A stretch of DNA of 64,000 nt from DATGMS01 sp035303945 (GTDB taxonomy: Bacteria; Bacteroidota; Bacteroidia; Cytophagales; Cyclobacteriaceae): the NCBI GenBank assembly GCA_035303945.1, contig DATGQZ010000007.1, positions 174,966 through 238,965 on the forward strand, given 5' to 3'. The notes below the pieces were generated by a model. It made no database searches, had not been told where the DNA came from, and was given only the letters and a program-made list of their open reading frames with translations. The translations under genes were made by a program, and so were the position numbers. Positions 52,602 through 61,204 of this stretch are shown here, one piece after another. Every line of letters begins with the position of its first letter. The first letter of the stretch is position 1.

Positions 52602-52670
52602 AAAAAAAAAGGAACCGCATTTACTCAATTCCACACTTAAAACAAGCACTGCGATATGGCAGTTCGTTCC
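52602..52670 (-). terminator. Possible terminator between MBL-fold gene and M3 peptidase
   Basis: Reading the minus strand, GGAAC at 52670-52666 can pair with GTTCC at 52615-52611, and it encloses an ACTGC/GCAGT hairpin (52663-52648). A run of nine T (52610-52602) follows. The outer stem is only 5 bp and the enclosed region long, so confidence is low. It could end the MBL gene or act as an attenuator for the peptidase gene. Confidence 0.35.
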
Positions 52671-52684
52671 CTATCCAGGCTGAG

Positions 52685-53425
52685 TTAGACTACGATTTTC
52701 CGTCCATCTACGGCGTAATCCATTTCTATTTTTTCCAGATTGTTTAGCATATCTTCTCCAAAATGGGTTAGAAGCAGCTTCTTGCAGGCAATGCGGGACT
52801 GGTTTTGGAGAATGGTTAAATAATCCAAATGGCCCTTCATCTTCAAATCATAAAAGTTACATTCACAGATAAAAAGATCAGCGTTTTCGGCAATATGAAT
52901 TAATTCATCTGTCCATGATGTGTCGCCTGAAAAGCCTATTATCTTATTGTTGAAGTGGATCTTCAGTCCATGAGGAAGCGTTTCCGCAGAATGCACGACA
53001 GGAAAAGCTTCCAACTTCACTTCTTCTGTTCCTACTAGTTTGCCTGCTTGATAAGATATGAACGTAATGGGGAATTTGTCCAAAATGTCCAAAGAGCCTG
53101 GATATAACAAGCTAATGGCATCCCTTACCTTTTGTTCTCCTCCCGGCGGGCTAATGATAGTGAGCGGCTTCACCCTCCCCTGCACACTAGCGTCAAGAAT
53201 AAAGAAGGGCAAGCCTCCAAAATGATCACCATGGAAATGACTGATAGCGATAAGGTCAATATCATTGGTAGATATTTTATGCTTCTTTAATGCCAATAAG
53301 GATGTAGCACCACAGTCCATTAAAAAGCCAAAGGACTCACTATGTACATAAAAGCAGGTATTGAAACTGCCTCCACTGGCAAATGCGTCCCCACAACCTA
53401 AAACTTCTAGAATTACTTCGCCCAT
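52685..53425 (-). CDS. MBL-fold metallohydrolase (RNase Z/AtsA-like)
   Basis: A 246-residue beta-lactamase-fold hydrolase. The metal motif is SHFHGDHFGGLPFF, a second ligand Asp is in GFSGDTSWTDE, and the final His is in LLTHFGED. It resembles the short RNase Z-like or phosphodiesterase branch, but it lacks the exosite arm of true RNase Z, so the substrate is uncertain. It is a cytosolic protein and divergent from the pyruvate-kinase-like gene. Confidence 0.88.
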   Translation of the reverse strand: MGEVILEVLGCGDAFASGGSFNTCFYVHSESFGFLMDCGATSLLALKKHKISTNDIDLIAISHFHGDHFGGLPFFILDASVQGRVKPLTIISPPGGEQKVRDAISLLYPGSLDILDKFPITFISYQAGKLVGTEEVKLEAFPVVHSAETLPHGLKIHFNNKIIGFSGDTSWTDELIHIAENADLFICECNFYDLKMKGHLDYLTILQNQSRIACKKLLLTHFGEDMLNNLEKIEMDYAVDGRKIVV

Positions 53426-53514
53426 TGTTACTATTGTTTATGTTAAATTATCGCGTTCTTGCATAATCTTTCTCCACGTACAGCCAAAAGATCGAGCTTT
53501 TAAATTTATCGAAA

Positions 53515-55020
53515 ATGAAAGACATTGACGCACTTGTTGAAGACCTGTTGACCATCCGAAGGGAGATTTTGGAGGCCGAGGCGGCATCTCAAGAAGTGAT
53601 AGGTCATGTTCATCCCCATTATACCTACAGCGCCATCAACTTCATCCGGTATCTAAAACTCCGGACCTTTGACCTAAGAAAACTTCAATTTAGGCTGTCA
53701 GCCTTAGGATTATCTTCTATCAGTCATTCGGAAAGGCATGTGCTCGCCAATATAGAAAATATCCTTCACTTTTTGTTTCTAAGCAAAGGACAGCATTTTG
53801 ACGGAAGACACAACTTTGGACGACATCCCGTCAATTTAATTGAAAGTCAACGGGTGTTAAAAAAGAACACGAACCGGTTGTTAAAGACCGAGAAAGGAGG
53901 CCGACGCACCGCCATCATGGTGACTTTGTCCGACAAAGCCACAGATTATGGGCATGTCAAGGAACTGGTGATGGCAGGAATGCAGATCGCACGGATCAAC
54001 TGCAGCCAAGGCGATCAAATCCTGTGGCAACAAATGGTCAATCATGTCAAGGCTGCAGTCGAGGAGACGGGAATGGCCTGCTCAATCTACTTTGATCTCG
54101 CCGGCCCAAAGATACGGACCAGCAGGATAAAAGCAGCGGGCAAGAAGAACCATCTACTTTTGCATGCTGGAGACTTGATGCACCTCTATAAAGATTCGCA
54201 TTTTGATGAGGCTAGTCTTGCTAATACTGACGGAAAAATCGCCATCGCTTCCTGCGCCGTGACCGAAATTTTTGACGATGTGGAACAAGGGGACAGCATT
54301 TGGTTTGATGATGGCAAAATCAGCGGTGTAATTGAAGGCAAGTGCAGGAAATATCTTGCGATACGAATTACTAAAACCAATCCCAAAGGAGGGAAACTAA
54401 GGGAGAAGAAGGGCATCAATCTTCCTGAAACCAATCTGCGTTTGGCTTCACTGACCAAAGAAGACTTGGACAATCTTCCCTTTGTGACAGCACATGCTGA
54501 CATCATAGGCCTCTCCTTCGTTCGAAAAACGAAAGACATACAAATGCTCCAAGAAGAGCTGGGAAAATTGAACAAGGGCGACATCGGCTTGGTACTTAAA
54601 ATTGAAAATAAGGAAGCCTTCAATAACCTTCCCTCTCTTATCCTCCAGGGAATGAGAAGCGCAAGCCTAGGCGTGATGACAGCACGGGGAGATTTGGCTG
54701 TTGAACTGGGAGTAGAACGACTTTCAGAGGTTCAGGAACAAATTCTATGGCTTTGTGAAGCGGCGTTAATTCCCAATATTTGGGCTACACAAGTCCTTGA
54801 AACGCTGGCTAAAAAAGGCATAGCCGCACGTGCAGAAATTACAGATGCGGCTATGTCAGCAAGGTCAGAATGTGTGATGTTGAACAAAGGGGACTATATT
54901 TTAGAAGCGGTGAAGACCTTAGTCAATATCCTAGAAAGAATGGAAAAGCACCAGTATAAGAAACAGGGAACGCTGAGACTACTGCAAGTGGCAGAACGTT
55001 TCTTCACCCCTCCCTTATAG
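53515..55020 (+). CDS. Atypical pyruvate kinase with extra N-terminal domain, no C-terminal domain
   Basis: A 501-residue protein. Residues 1-120 form a helical domain (FIRYLKLRTFDLRKLQFRLS, then GLSSISHSERHVLANIENIL) found in a subgroup of pyruvate-kinase-like proteins. The catalytic barrel follows: MQIARINCSQGD, FDLAGPKIRTS, GLVLKIENKEAFNNL with the likely catalytic Lys, VMTARGDLAVELG and IWATQVLETL. In the first motif a Gln stands where classical enzymes have His (NFSHG). The C-terminal allosteric domain of classical enzymes is missing. It may still make ATP from phosphoenolpyruvate, or act on another substrate. It stands alone. Confidence 0.85.
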   Translation: MKDIDALVEDLLTIRREILEAEAASQEVIGHVHPHYTYSAINFIRYLKLRTFDLRKLQFRLSALGLSSISHSERHVLANIENILHFLFLSKGQHFDGRHNFGRHPVNLIESQRVLKKNTNRLLKTEKGGRRTAIMVTLSDKATDYGHVKELVMAGMQIARINCSQGDQILWQQMVNHVKAAVEETGMACSIYFDLAGPKIRTSRIKAAGKKNHLLLHAGDLMHLYKDSHFDEASLANTDGKIAIASCAVTEIFDDVEQGDSIWFDDGKISGVIEGKCRKYLAIRITKTNPKGGKLREKKGINLPETNLRLASLTKEDLDNLPFVTAHADIIGLSFVRKTKDIQMLQEELGKLNKGDIGLVLKIENKEAFNNLPSLILQGMRSASLGVMTARGDLAVELGVERLSEVQEQILWLCEAALIPNIWATQVLETLAKKGIAARAEITDAAMSARSECVMLNKGDYILEAVKTLVNILERMEKHQYKKQGTLRLLQVAERFFTPPL

Positions 55021-55027
55021 CATTTTT

Positions 55028-55372
55028 TCAGACATTGTCCTCAAGCCTGTCCTCCTTCTCTATCTGAACGTTCATGATGAAATCGTCGTAATGCTTTTGG
55101 TCCTGGTCGGAGTAGGTCCCGTAGGCGTTCAAGACGAAGCCTTTATAACCATCGGTCGTCTCAATGGCATACAAAGCAGCCATATCTGCTGGATCTGATT
55201 CTCCTTCAAAACGGTAAACTTTCAGAATCCAAAGATCGTGGGGCTGATATACGCGATCATGGCCGTCTAATCTCGCTCCTTCGCGATTGATCTTAAACTC
55301 TTTATCAAATCCTTTCTTGGCTAAATTGGCCATTACTACGGACAATGGCGTCATCGATGTGGAATCACTCAT
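55028..55372 (-). CDS. Small protein often labelled phosphoribosylpyrophosphate synthetase, function unknown
   Basis: A 114-residue acidic protein of a Bacteroidota family commonly but doubtfully annotated as phosphoribosylpyrophosphate synthetase. It has no PRPP-synthetase fold motifs. Typical segments are LAKKGFDKEFKINREGARL, VYRFEGESDPADMAALYAIE and GFVLNAYGTYSD. I start at the ATG at 55372 (MSDSTSMTPLS). An open frame runs further upstream but through a strong hairpin. The start lies 5 bases after the hairpin at 55377-55418. Confidence 0.75.
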   Translation of the reverse strand: MSDSTSMTPLSVVMANLAKKGFDKEFKINREGARLDGHDRVYQPHDLWILKVYRFEGESDPADMAALYAIETTDGYKGFVLNAYGTYSDQDQKHYDDFIMNVQIEKEDRLEDNV

Positions 55373-55376
55373 AAAA

Positions 55377-55418
55377 GTATGTTTTTTGGTTGTGCTAAAA
55401 CATAACCAAAAAACATAC
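55377..55418 (-). promoter_or_regulatory. 18-bp hairpin directly before a start codon
   Basis: An 18-bp stem (GTATGTTTTTTGGTTGTG at 55377-55394 with CATAACCAAAAAACATAC at 55401-55418, with one G-T or A-C opposed pair depending on strand) has a 6-base loop. On the minus strand it is followed by TTTT and then the ATG of the small acidic protein. It lies 11 bases after the stop of the sigma-54 regulator gene. It could be that gene's terminator or a structure limiting translation of the small protein. Confidence 0.7.
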
Positions 55419-55429
55419 CCCAATTCCTA

Positions 55430-56833
55430 TCAAACCTTTATGTTGAACATTTTTAATTTGCTGTAAAGCGTCTTTCTGTCGATGTTCAGCAGTTTAGCGG
55501 CTAAAGTTTTATTGTAATGGACTTTGTCCAGTGTCTCTAGAATATGTTTGCTTTCTGCCAACATGGAGGCTGACTTAAGATCCAAATCAGCAGTGTTGGG
55601 CATATCTATGGACACTTCCTTTGGTGCAGCTTTTCCTGCAGAAGCGATTTGATCAGGAAGTACTTCTTTCTCAATTACCCCATTTTTTCCGGTCAGTAAG
55701 CAAGCCCTTCTGATCACGTTCCTGAGTTCCCGAATATTTCCCGGCCAATCGTACCTCATTAGATATCCCCGAACCTCTTCAGATACAGCGGGTATTTCAA
55801 TTTCAAGTTCATTGCAGGTTTTTTCCAAGAAGTAATCGATGAAGAGTGGCAAATCATCGATTCTCTCCCTTAACGGTGGCGCCTTCAGGGTAAATTCGTT
55901 CAGACGGTAATACAAATCCTCTCTAAATTTGCTGGTACCGGTGTTGTCGAAGAGATTTTCGTTCGTAGCAGCAATGATTCTTACGTCCACAGGAATCTCT
56001 TTTAAACTCCCTACCCTTCTGATGACTTTTTCCTGTAAGGCTCTCAACAAGGCCATCTGAATATCCAAGGAAAGATTGGCAATCTCATCCAGGAATACTG
56101 TACCACCTTCAGCAAGTTCAAACACTCCCGCTTTGGCAGCTACAGCACCAGTAAAGGCTCCTTTTTCATGTCCGAAAAGCTCACTGGCAGCGATTTCTTT
56201 GGACAAACTACCGCAGTCGATTGGCATAAAAGGTTTGTGCTTTCGATTACTCTCCATATGGATTAACCTCGCAAGAGATTCTTTACCGGTACCGGTTTCA
56301 CCTTCAATAATGACGGTATAGTTGGTGGGCCCTACCAACCGCACGTATTCCAGCATTTTTTTCGAAGCCGGACTGTTCCCATAGACGTAATCCTCTAAAG
56401 GTCGAGATTCCTCGGTATCTCCAGCAGCGACCACCTCCCTGCTTGGCGCTTTGGGCTTCAAAGGAGCTGGCCTTTCGGCTGACAATGATTTGTTGATAAT
56501 GTCCAACAATTCATCGGGATTAAGGGGCTTTGCCAAGTAATGGTATGCACCTTCCTTGATCAGGTTAACGGCAATATTAAGATTAGCATATCCAGTGATG
56601 AAAATCACCACCGAATTTGTGCTATTCTTCTTTATTTCTTCAAATAACTCTTCTGCTGTAATATCAGTTAGGCGGTAATCGCACAAGATTACATCATAAA
56701 ATTTATTCTTCATTAGATGTATCCCCTGCTTGCCGGAAATCGTGGATTCTACATTGAAGCCATTCTTCGATAGAAACTTTTCCAACAATGTACACATCGA
56801 CAATTCATCGTCTATGACTAGTATATTCTTCAT
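55430..56833 (-). CDS. Sigma-54-dependent response regulator (NtrC family)
   Basis: A 467-residue transcription activator. The receiver domain (1-120) has DDE, the phosphoacceptor Asp in VILCDYRLTD, and KPLNPDEL. The AAA+ domain has Walker A EGETGTGKESLARL, the sigma-54-contact loop GAFTGA, Walker B GGTVFLDEIANLS, and DYLRYDWPGNIRELR-type residues near the end. The C-terminal Fis-type HTH is NKTLAAKLLNIDRKTLYSKL. It should activate RpoN promoters after phosphorylation by a kinase. No kinase is adjacent. Confidence 0.94.
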   Translation of the reverse strand: MKNILVIDDELSMCTLLEKFLSKNGFNVESTISGKQGIHLMKNKFYDVILCDYRLTDITAEELFEEIKKNSTNSVVIFITGYANLNIAVNLIKEGAYHYLAKPLNPDELLDIINKSLSAERPAPLKPKAPSREVVAAGDTEESRPLEDYVYGNSPASKKMLEYVRLVGPTNYTVIIEGETGTGKESLARLIHMESNRKHKPFMPIDCGSLSKEIAASELFGHEKGAFTGAVAAKAGVFELAEGGTVFLDEIANLSLDIQMALLRALQEKVIRRVGSLKEIPVDVRIIAATNENLFDNTGTSKFREDLYYRLNEFTLKAPPLRERIDDLPLFIDYFLEKTCNELEIEIPAVSEEVRGYLMRYDWPGNIRELRNVIRRACLLTGKNGVIEKEVLPDQIASAGKAAPKEVSIDMPNTADLDLKSASMLAESKHILETLDKVHYNKTLAAKLLNIDRKTLYSKLKMFNIKV

Positions 56834-57015
56834 TAAACAGCTTTTTTTGTGATCGCGTTACACAAGACCTTTCTTGCGAATAGTAAAAATAGGATAAATA
56901 GTAAACAAAAACCACCCACTGACTTGAAATTATCTGACGAAACATTTTTTTAACTGAAAAAAAATGCTTTTTAAAGGGCTGAAAATGCGCCCTTCATTCT
57001 TCGGCTATTTCTCTC

Positions 57016-57023
57016 TACCTTTG
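57016..57023 (+). promoter_or_regulatory. -7 element upstream of rsmE
   Basis: TACCTTTG matches TAnnTTTG and lies 17 bases before the ATG at 57041, so the 5' leader would be very short. No clear -33 TTTG is seen. Confidence 0.5.
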
Positions 57024-57040
57024 GAATTGTTATCAATTTC

Positions 57041-57748
57041 ATGCTTATGCAGCTTTTTTTTCAGGAGGAAATGTCCCAAGCACAGTTTGAACTGAACGCC
57101 GAGGAATCCAAACATCTTACGAAGGTTCTCCGAAAATCAACAGGAGACATTGTTCATTTTACCGATGGCCAAGGCGGATGCTATACTTGCCGTATTGAAG
57201 AAGCTCATCCTAAAAAATCACGCCTAAGGGTGCTGGAAAAAGTACAGATTGACAGAGAAAGTTATTACATACACCTCGCCATTGCGCCCACCAAAAATCA
57301 GGAACGGCTAGAATGGATGGTGGAAAAAGTAACCGAGATTGGCTGTCACGAAATCACCTTCCTCAATACAGTCCATACGGAGAAAGCTTTTTTGAAATTA
57401 GATCGTCTTGAGAAGAAGATCATTGCTGCCTGTAAACAAAGTCTTAAATCTTGGAAGCCGAAGTTGAACGGTCAGATAGATTTCAAAAGCTTTATCACCT
57501 CAAAAGACATCAAGGATTGTCAAAAATTTATCGCCTACGTCGATCATGAAAACAGGAGTTTGGCGGCTCAGGCCGCTAAAGATGCATCATACGTCATACT
57601 GATCGGACCTGAGGGAGATTTTTCAAAAGAAGAAATTGAGGAGGCTTCTGCTCACGGTTTTTCATCTTGTTCATTGGGAAAAAGCAGGTTGAGAACGGAA
57701 ACAGCCGGAATGGTGGCTGTTCATACCCTCAACTTTATCAATGAATAG
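57041..57748 (+). CDS. rsmE: 16S rRNA (uracil-1498-N3)-methyltransferase
   Basis: A SPOUT-class RNA methyltransferase of 235 residues that modifies U1498 of 16S rRNA. The N-terminal PUA-like domain has LNAEESKHLTKVLRKSTGD. The knotted SAM site has LIGPEGDFSKEEIEEA and SLGKSRLRTETAGM. Two start codons lie at 57041 and 57047, and either would work. Its stop directly abuts the convergent kdsB stop. Confidence 0.95.
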   Translation: MLMQLFFQEEMSQAQFELNAEESKHLTKVLRKSTGDIVHFTDGQGGCYTCRIEEAHPKKSRLRVLEKVQIDRESYYIHLAIAPTKNQERLEWMVEKVTEIGCHEITFLNTVHTEKAFLKLDRLEKKIIAACKQSLKSWKPKLNGQIDFKSFITSKDIKDCQKFIAYVDHENRSLAAQAAKDASYVILIGPEGDFSKEEIEEASAHGFSSCSLGKSRLRTETAGMVAVHTLNFINE

Positions 57749-58486
57749 TTACTTCTTGTTGTAATACTCGGAAAAATAGGCTACTGCCTTCTCCAAATCC
57801 TGCTCGGTATCTACTGCTACTGCTTGGTGTTGGCTTTCAATCATTTTGATGCGGATCCCGTTTTCTAACAAGCGGAGTTGCTCCAACATCTCAACTTTTT
57901 CTAGTAAGGATTTATCCAATTGGGTAAATTTCAGCAAGGTTTTTTTTCTGTAAGCATATATACCTATGTGCTTGTAAACAGGCACCACTACCTCCAGGTC
58001 CCTCCTGTAAGGCAAAGGCGAGCGGCTGAAGTAAAGGGCAAAATCCTGCTTGTCTACTACTACTTTTACCACGTTAGGATTTTCTACTTGGGCAACGTCC
58101 GCTATTGGGCTCATCATAGACGCCACCTCCACCTGATCATCGCTAAATACCTGTACCAAATCCTGAAGTGACTGTCGATCCTGAAATGGCTCATCTCCTT
58201 GAACATTGACCACAACATCCACCTGCATATCCCGAACTGCTTCAGCAATTCTATCCGAGCCACTTTGGTGTTCTTGCTGACTGATAAACACCTTACCTCC
58301 CTCAGCTTCAATAATAGCAGCAATATCCTCATGGTCAGTAACCACCATTACATCGTCAAATACACCGGTAGCTATGGTACTTAAGTAAGTTCTGGCGATC
58401 AGAGGTTTTCCGCAAAGATCTGCAACAAGCTTGGCAGGAAAACGCGTAGCTCCCATTCGGGCAGGTATGAGTGCAATTACTTTCAT
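57749..58486 (-). CDS. kdsB: CMP-Kdo synthetase (3-deoxy-manno-octulosonate cytidylyltransferase)
   Basis: A cytosolic cytidylyltransferase of 245 residues that activates Kdo for attachment to lipid A, the step that starts the LPS inner core. Motifs are IALIPARMGATRFPAKLVADL, HQSGSDRIAEA and NVQGDEPFQ, and KHIGIYAYRK with the Kdo-side residues. It shows the organism makes LPS. Its stop abuts the rsmE stop, so the two genes converge without a gap. A hairpin lies in its leader. Confidence 0.96.
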   Translation of the reverse strand: MKVIALIPARMGATRFPAKLVADLCGKPLIARTYLSTIATGVFDDVMVVTDHEDIAAIIEAEGGKVFISQQEHQSGSDRIAEAVRDMQVDVVVNVQGDEPFQDRQSLQDLVQVFSDDQVEVASMMSPIADVAQVENPNVVKVVVDKQDFALYFSRSPLPYRRDLEVVVPVYKHIGIYAYRKKTLLKFTQLDKSLLEKVEMLEQLRLLENGIRIKMIESQHQAVAVDTEQDLEKAVAYFSEYYNKK

Positions 58487-58514
58487 GGATAAAGTTTATA
58501 GTATGTAAAATACC

Positions 58515-58559
58515 CTTTGTCGATAAATAAAACGCTTTTTTTATTTACCCTTGACAAAG
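58515..58559 (-). promoter_or_regulatory. Two-part hairpin in the kdsB leader
   Basis: On the minus strand CTTTGTC/GACAAAG (58553-58559 with 58515-58521) and TAAATAAA/TTTATTTA (58540-58547 with 58524-58531) form one long hairpin with a small internal loop. It lies 28 bases before the kdsB ATG. Such a structure could modulate kdsB expression, though no T-run follows it. Confidence 0.4.
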
Positions 58560-58721
58560 TGGCTGCAAGTTAAAAAATATTGTACCTCTAAAGGTGCTTT
58601 GTATCAAAAAGCTTGGATCCGCATCCTTGTTCCATAGGAAAAGACAGCGTCCCTTTATTTGTACTAATTACAAATTTCCATCAAAAAGCCTTGCGCAGTG
58701 ACTGCGGACAAAAACTTTGAT

Positions 58722-58729
58722 TAAGTTTG
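58722..58729 (+). promoter_or_regulatory. -7 element upstream of ferritin
   Basis: TAAGTTTG matches TAnnTTTG and lies 16 bases before the ATG at 58746, giving a short leader. No -33 at standard spacing and no clear Fur-type palindrome are visible. Confidence 0.45.
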
Positions 58730-58745
58730 TATTAAACCTCAAGAC

Positions 58746-59285
58746 ATGAAACTCACAGACAAAGAAATTGTTACGCTGAAGCGGTCGCTCTTGCATGACA
58801 CAGAAGCAGTACTAAACCAGCAGGTAGAGATGGAAGGAAAATCCTCCGCCTACTATCTTTCAATGGCATCTTGGTGTGACATGAAGGGTTATGCTCATGC
58901 AGCCCGCTACCTTTATGAACATTCCGATGAAGAAAGGCAGCATATGCTGAAGCTTATTCGCTATATTAATGAAGCGGGCGGCCATGCTATTCAGCCAGAA
59001 ATCACTGGCATCAAGCATCATTTCAACTCTTTACGGGAAGTTTTCGAGCAGGTATTGGAACATGAAATTCAAGTCACCAAGTCTATCAACCAGATTGTAG
59101 ATCACTGCTTTACTGTTAAAGATTTTGCCACCTTCAGCTTTATGCAATGGTATGTGACGGAGCAGCGGGAAGAGGAAACATTGGCGAGACGGGCACTGGA
59201 ATTATTTGACATTATCGGGGAAAGCGGCACTGGCCTTTGGACTATTGATCAAGAGTTGGGCAAACTGCATGACAAGGCCGATTAA
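58746..59285 (+). CDS. Ferritin
   Basis: A 179-residue four-helix-bundle protein that oxidises and stores iron in a 24-subunit cage. Ferroxidase ligands are likely in VEMEGKSSAYYLSMASW, HSDEERQHMLKL and WYVTEQREEETLARR, which are the family's helices. There is no heme-ligand Met pattern of bacterioferritin that I can confirm, so non-heme FtnA-type ferritin is favoured. The gene is monocistronic. Confidence 0.9.
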   Translation: MKLTDKEIVTLKRSLLHDTEAVLNQQVEMEGKSSAYYLSMASWCDMKGYAHAARYLYEHSDEERQHMLKLIRYINEAGGHAIQPEITGIKHHFNSLREVFEQVLEHEIQVTKSINQIVDHCFTVKDFATFSFMQWYVTEQREEETLARRALELFDIIGESGTGLWTIDQELGKLHDKAD

Positions 59286-59333
59286 TGCTCAAATGACGAA
59301 CTTAGGACATAATTGATCAATACCAACTATGTC

Positions 59334-59597
59334 TTATTTTCTTCGGCCATGCTTTACTATGAGATAAACCATATAGGCATTTAAAAGAAAGGCTATGCCG
59401 TTAAATAGCATGATAGGAAGATCTTCAATCCCTAAGCCGTAAAAAAACCAAAGACCAAGGCCCGTCAACAAGACAAGGTAGGTTTTTAGCGATACATTTT
59501 CTGCTTCGCGGGACTTTGAAGCTTTGTAAATCTGAGGAATGACGGCTAATGTAGTACATGTTCCGGCTAGATAGCCCATTACATTGATCCAGTCCAT
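59334..59597 (-). CDS. SemiSWEET sugar transporter (PQ-loop/MtN3)
   Basis: An 87-residue membrane protein with three helices, which forms a dimeric channel for sugars. The PQ motif is in TLAVIPQIYKASKSREAENV. Helix 2 has SLKTYLVLLTGLGLWFFYG, and helix 3 ends FLLNAYMVYLIV. Length is normal for the bacterial half-SWEET. It is followed in the opposite direction by ferritin and lies 54 bases downstream of the signalling operon. The transported sugar is unknown. Confidence 0.92.
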   Translation of the reverse strand: MDWINVMGYLAGTCTTLAVIPQIYKASKSREAENVSLKTYLVLLTGLGLWFFYGLGIEDLPIMLFNGIAFLLNAYMVYLIVKHGRRK

Positions 59598-59651
59598 GCA
59601 AGATTGACTTTATAAGAGTGTTATCATCATACATATAGAAAAACCTACCGG

Positions 59652-60686
59652 TCAAGAACTGCCATTGTCACTTGCAGTCTCACTGACTTGGATCTTATCA
59701 GCCTTTTGCGCTATATCCCGAATAATATCATCCAACTCATTTGCAGATTTCATGATGAGATGATAGAGCTTTTGATAATCTTTATGATCATCGACGGTAT
59801 CACTTATCGCATTAACCAGCCCCATCAGACGCGCTAGAGGAGCTCTCACTACATGGGATTGGATCCATGCAATTTCTTGCAGTCGCTTATTTTTATCTAC
59901 AATATCCCGAATAAAATTGATTCTTTCGGTGATGTCATGCGCCAGAACAATTTCCGCTTTACGTCCCTTAAAGTCAACAATATTACTTTGAATCTCAACG
60001 GTAATGATTTCGCCATTTTTTTTTCTGTGATGAAAAACCTTATGAGAAGAAGGCGGTAAGGCTTCTTTCAGCTTTTTGATTTCTTCTTTGACCTCTTCAT
60101 CATCCTCGGAAAGCACGACATCTTGAATTTTCATCGAAAGAAATTCATCCTTGCTATAGCCATACTGCTCCACAGCAGACTTGTTGACGTCTAGAAACTG
60201 CAAATGCTGCACGTCATAAAGCCACATAGGCTGAGGGCTAAGATGGAAGAGATCCCGGTATCGCTTTTCAGAATCCTTTAAATGCCGGGCCACTTCCTTT
60301 CTCTCAATACTATAAAGGATGCTCTTGTGCAATGAAGTGGCTGTCAGCTCATCTTTTAGTAGATAATCAGCAATGCCTAAAGAAAGAGATTTGATCCCAA
60401 AAGATATATCGGCGTACCCAGTTAATACAATAATGGGTATAGATGCCGCAATTTTGACAATTTCATCTAGGAGCTCCTCGCCGCTTTTGTCCGGCAAAGA
60501 CAAATCCAGTAAAATCGCGTCAAATTGCTTCCCGCTTTCCAGAAAATGCTTGGCTTCACTAAAAGTTCTGGCTTCTTGAATAAAGGGACTGTTTATCTTT
60601 TCAAATAAAAACTCCTCAATCAGCAACAGGTCGCCACCGTTATCTTCGACGACCAAAAGGTCAAGCAAGCGATCTTCTTTATCCAT
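59652..60686 (-). CDS. Receiver-PAS-DHp protein lacking an ATPase domain
   Basis: A 344-residue signalling protein. The receiver domain (about 1-125) has VVEDNGGDLLLIEEF and the phosphoacceptor Asp in AILLDLSLPDKSGEE. A PAS domain follows (about 140-260, LFHLSPQPMWLYDV). A helix-hairpin then has a His278-containing box (WIQSHVVRAPLARLMGL) like histidine-kinase DHp domains, but the chain ends without an N, G1 or G2 box. It may accept phosphate on His and pass it on. I start at ATG 60686, where it overlaps the upstream receiver gene by 8 bases. It is the third gene of the operon. Confidence 0.85.
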   Translation of the reverse strand: MDKEDRLLDLLVVEDNGGDLLLIEEFLFEKINSPFIQEARTFSEAKHFLESGKQFDAILLDLSLPDKSGEELLDEIVKIAASIPIIVLTGYADISFGIKSLSLGIADYLLKDELTATSLHKSILYSIERKEVARHLKDSEKRYRDLFHLSPQPMWLYDVQHLQFLDVNKSAVEQYGYSKDEFLSMKIQDVVLSEDDEEVKEEIKKLKEALPPSSHKVFHHRKKNGEIITVEIQSNIVDFKGRKAEIVLAHDITERINFIRDIVDKNKRLQEIAWIQSHVVRAPLARLMGLVNAISDTVDDHKDYQKLYHLIMKSANELDDIIRDIAQKADKIQVSETASDNGSS

Positions 60687-61122
60687 CGATGGCTGTTTTG
60701 GTTGGCAACTGGACAATTTTAATCCAAAAATCCTCTATACTGGACACCACATTTAAAAAATCCTCCACCTCGACGGGCTTGGTAATGTAGCAATTGGCGT
60801 GATTCTCATACGACATGGCAATATCCTTCTCAGAAATGGATGTAGTGAGCATAATTACCGGTATATGCTTTAAATTTTTGCTCGTCTTTATGTATTGCAG
60901 GACCTCATGTCCATTGCGTTTGGGAAGATTTACATCAAGCAGGACCAAATCAGGTGTATCCACATTGGTATAGGGCTCCTGCTTTTCAAGAAACTGAATT
61001 GCCTGCTGTCCGTCTCTGGCAATGCTCAATTGATTAAGAATCTTCGCATCCTCAAAAGCTTCTTTGGTTAAGAGTATATCACCTTCATTATCTTCTATCA
61101 ATAGGATGTGTATAGACTTCAT
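60679..61122 (-). CDS. Single-domain response regulator (Rcp1-like)
   Basis: A 147-residue stand-alone receiver. Acidic residues are in LIEDNEGDILLTKEAF, the phosphoacceptor Asp in LVLLDVNLPKRNGHEVL, the Thr in VIMLTTSISEKDI and the Lys in YITKPVEVEDF. The type resembles the Rcp1 regulators used with phytochromes and multi-PAS kinases. I start at the ATG at 61122, 82 bases after the kinase gene. It has no output domain and probably passes phosphate to or from its neighbours. Confidence 0.9.
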   Translation of the reverse strand: MKSIHILLIEDNEGDILLTKEAFEDAKILNQLSIARDGQQAIQFLEKQEPYTNVDTPDLVLLDVNLPKRNGHEVLQYIKTSKNLKHIPVIMLTTSISEKDIAMSYENHANCYITKPVEVEDFLNVVSSIEDFWIKIVQLPTKTAIDG

Positions 61123-61204
61123 AAATTTCTTATCTTCTGTGACGGTCAGTGAATTTTTAACCGTTATCAAGAGACTAACTTAATCAAAAATTTAAAACTC
61201 ACCG

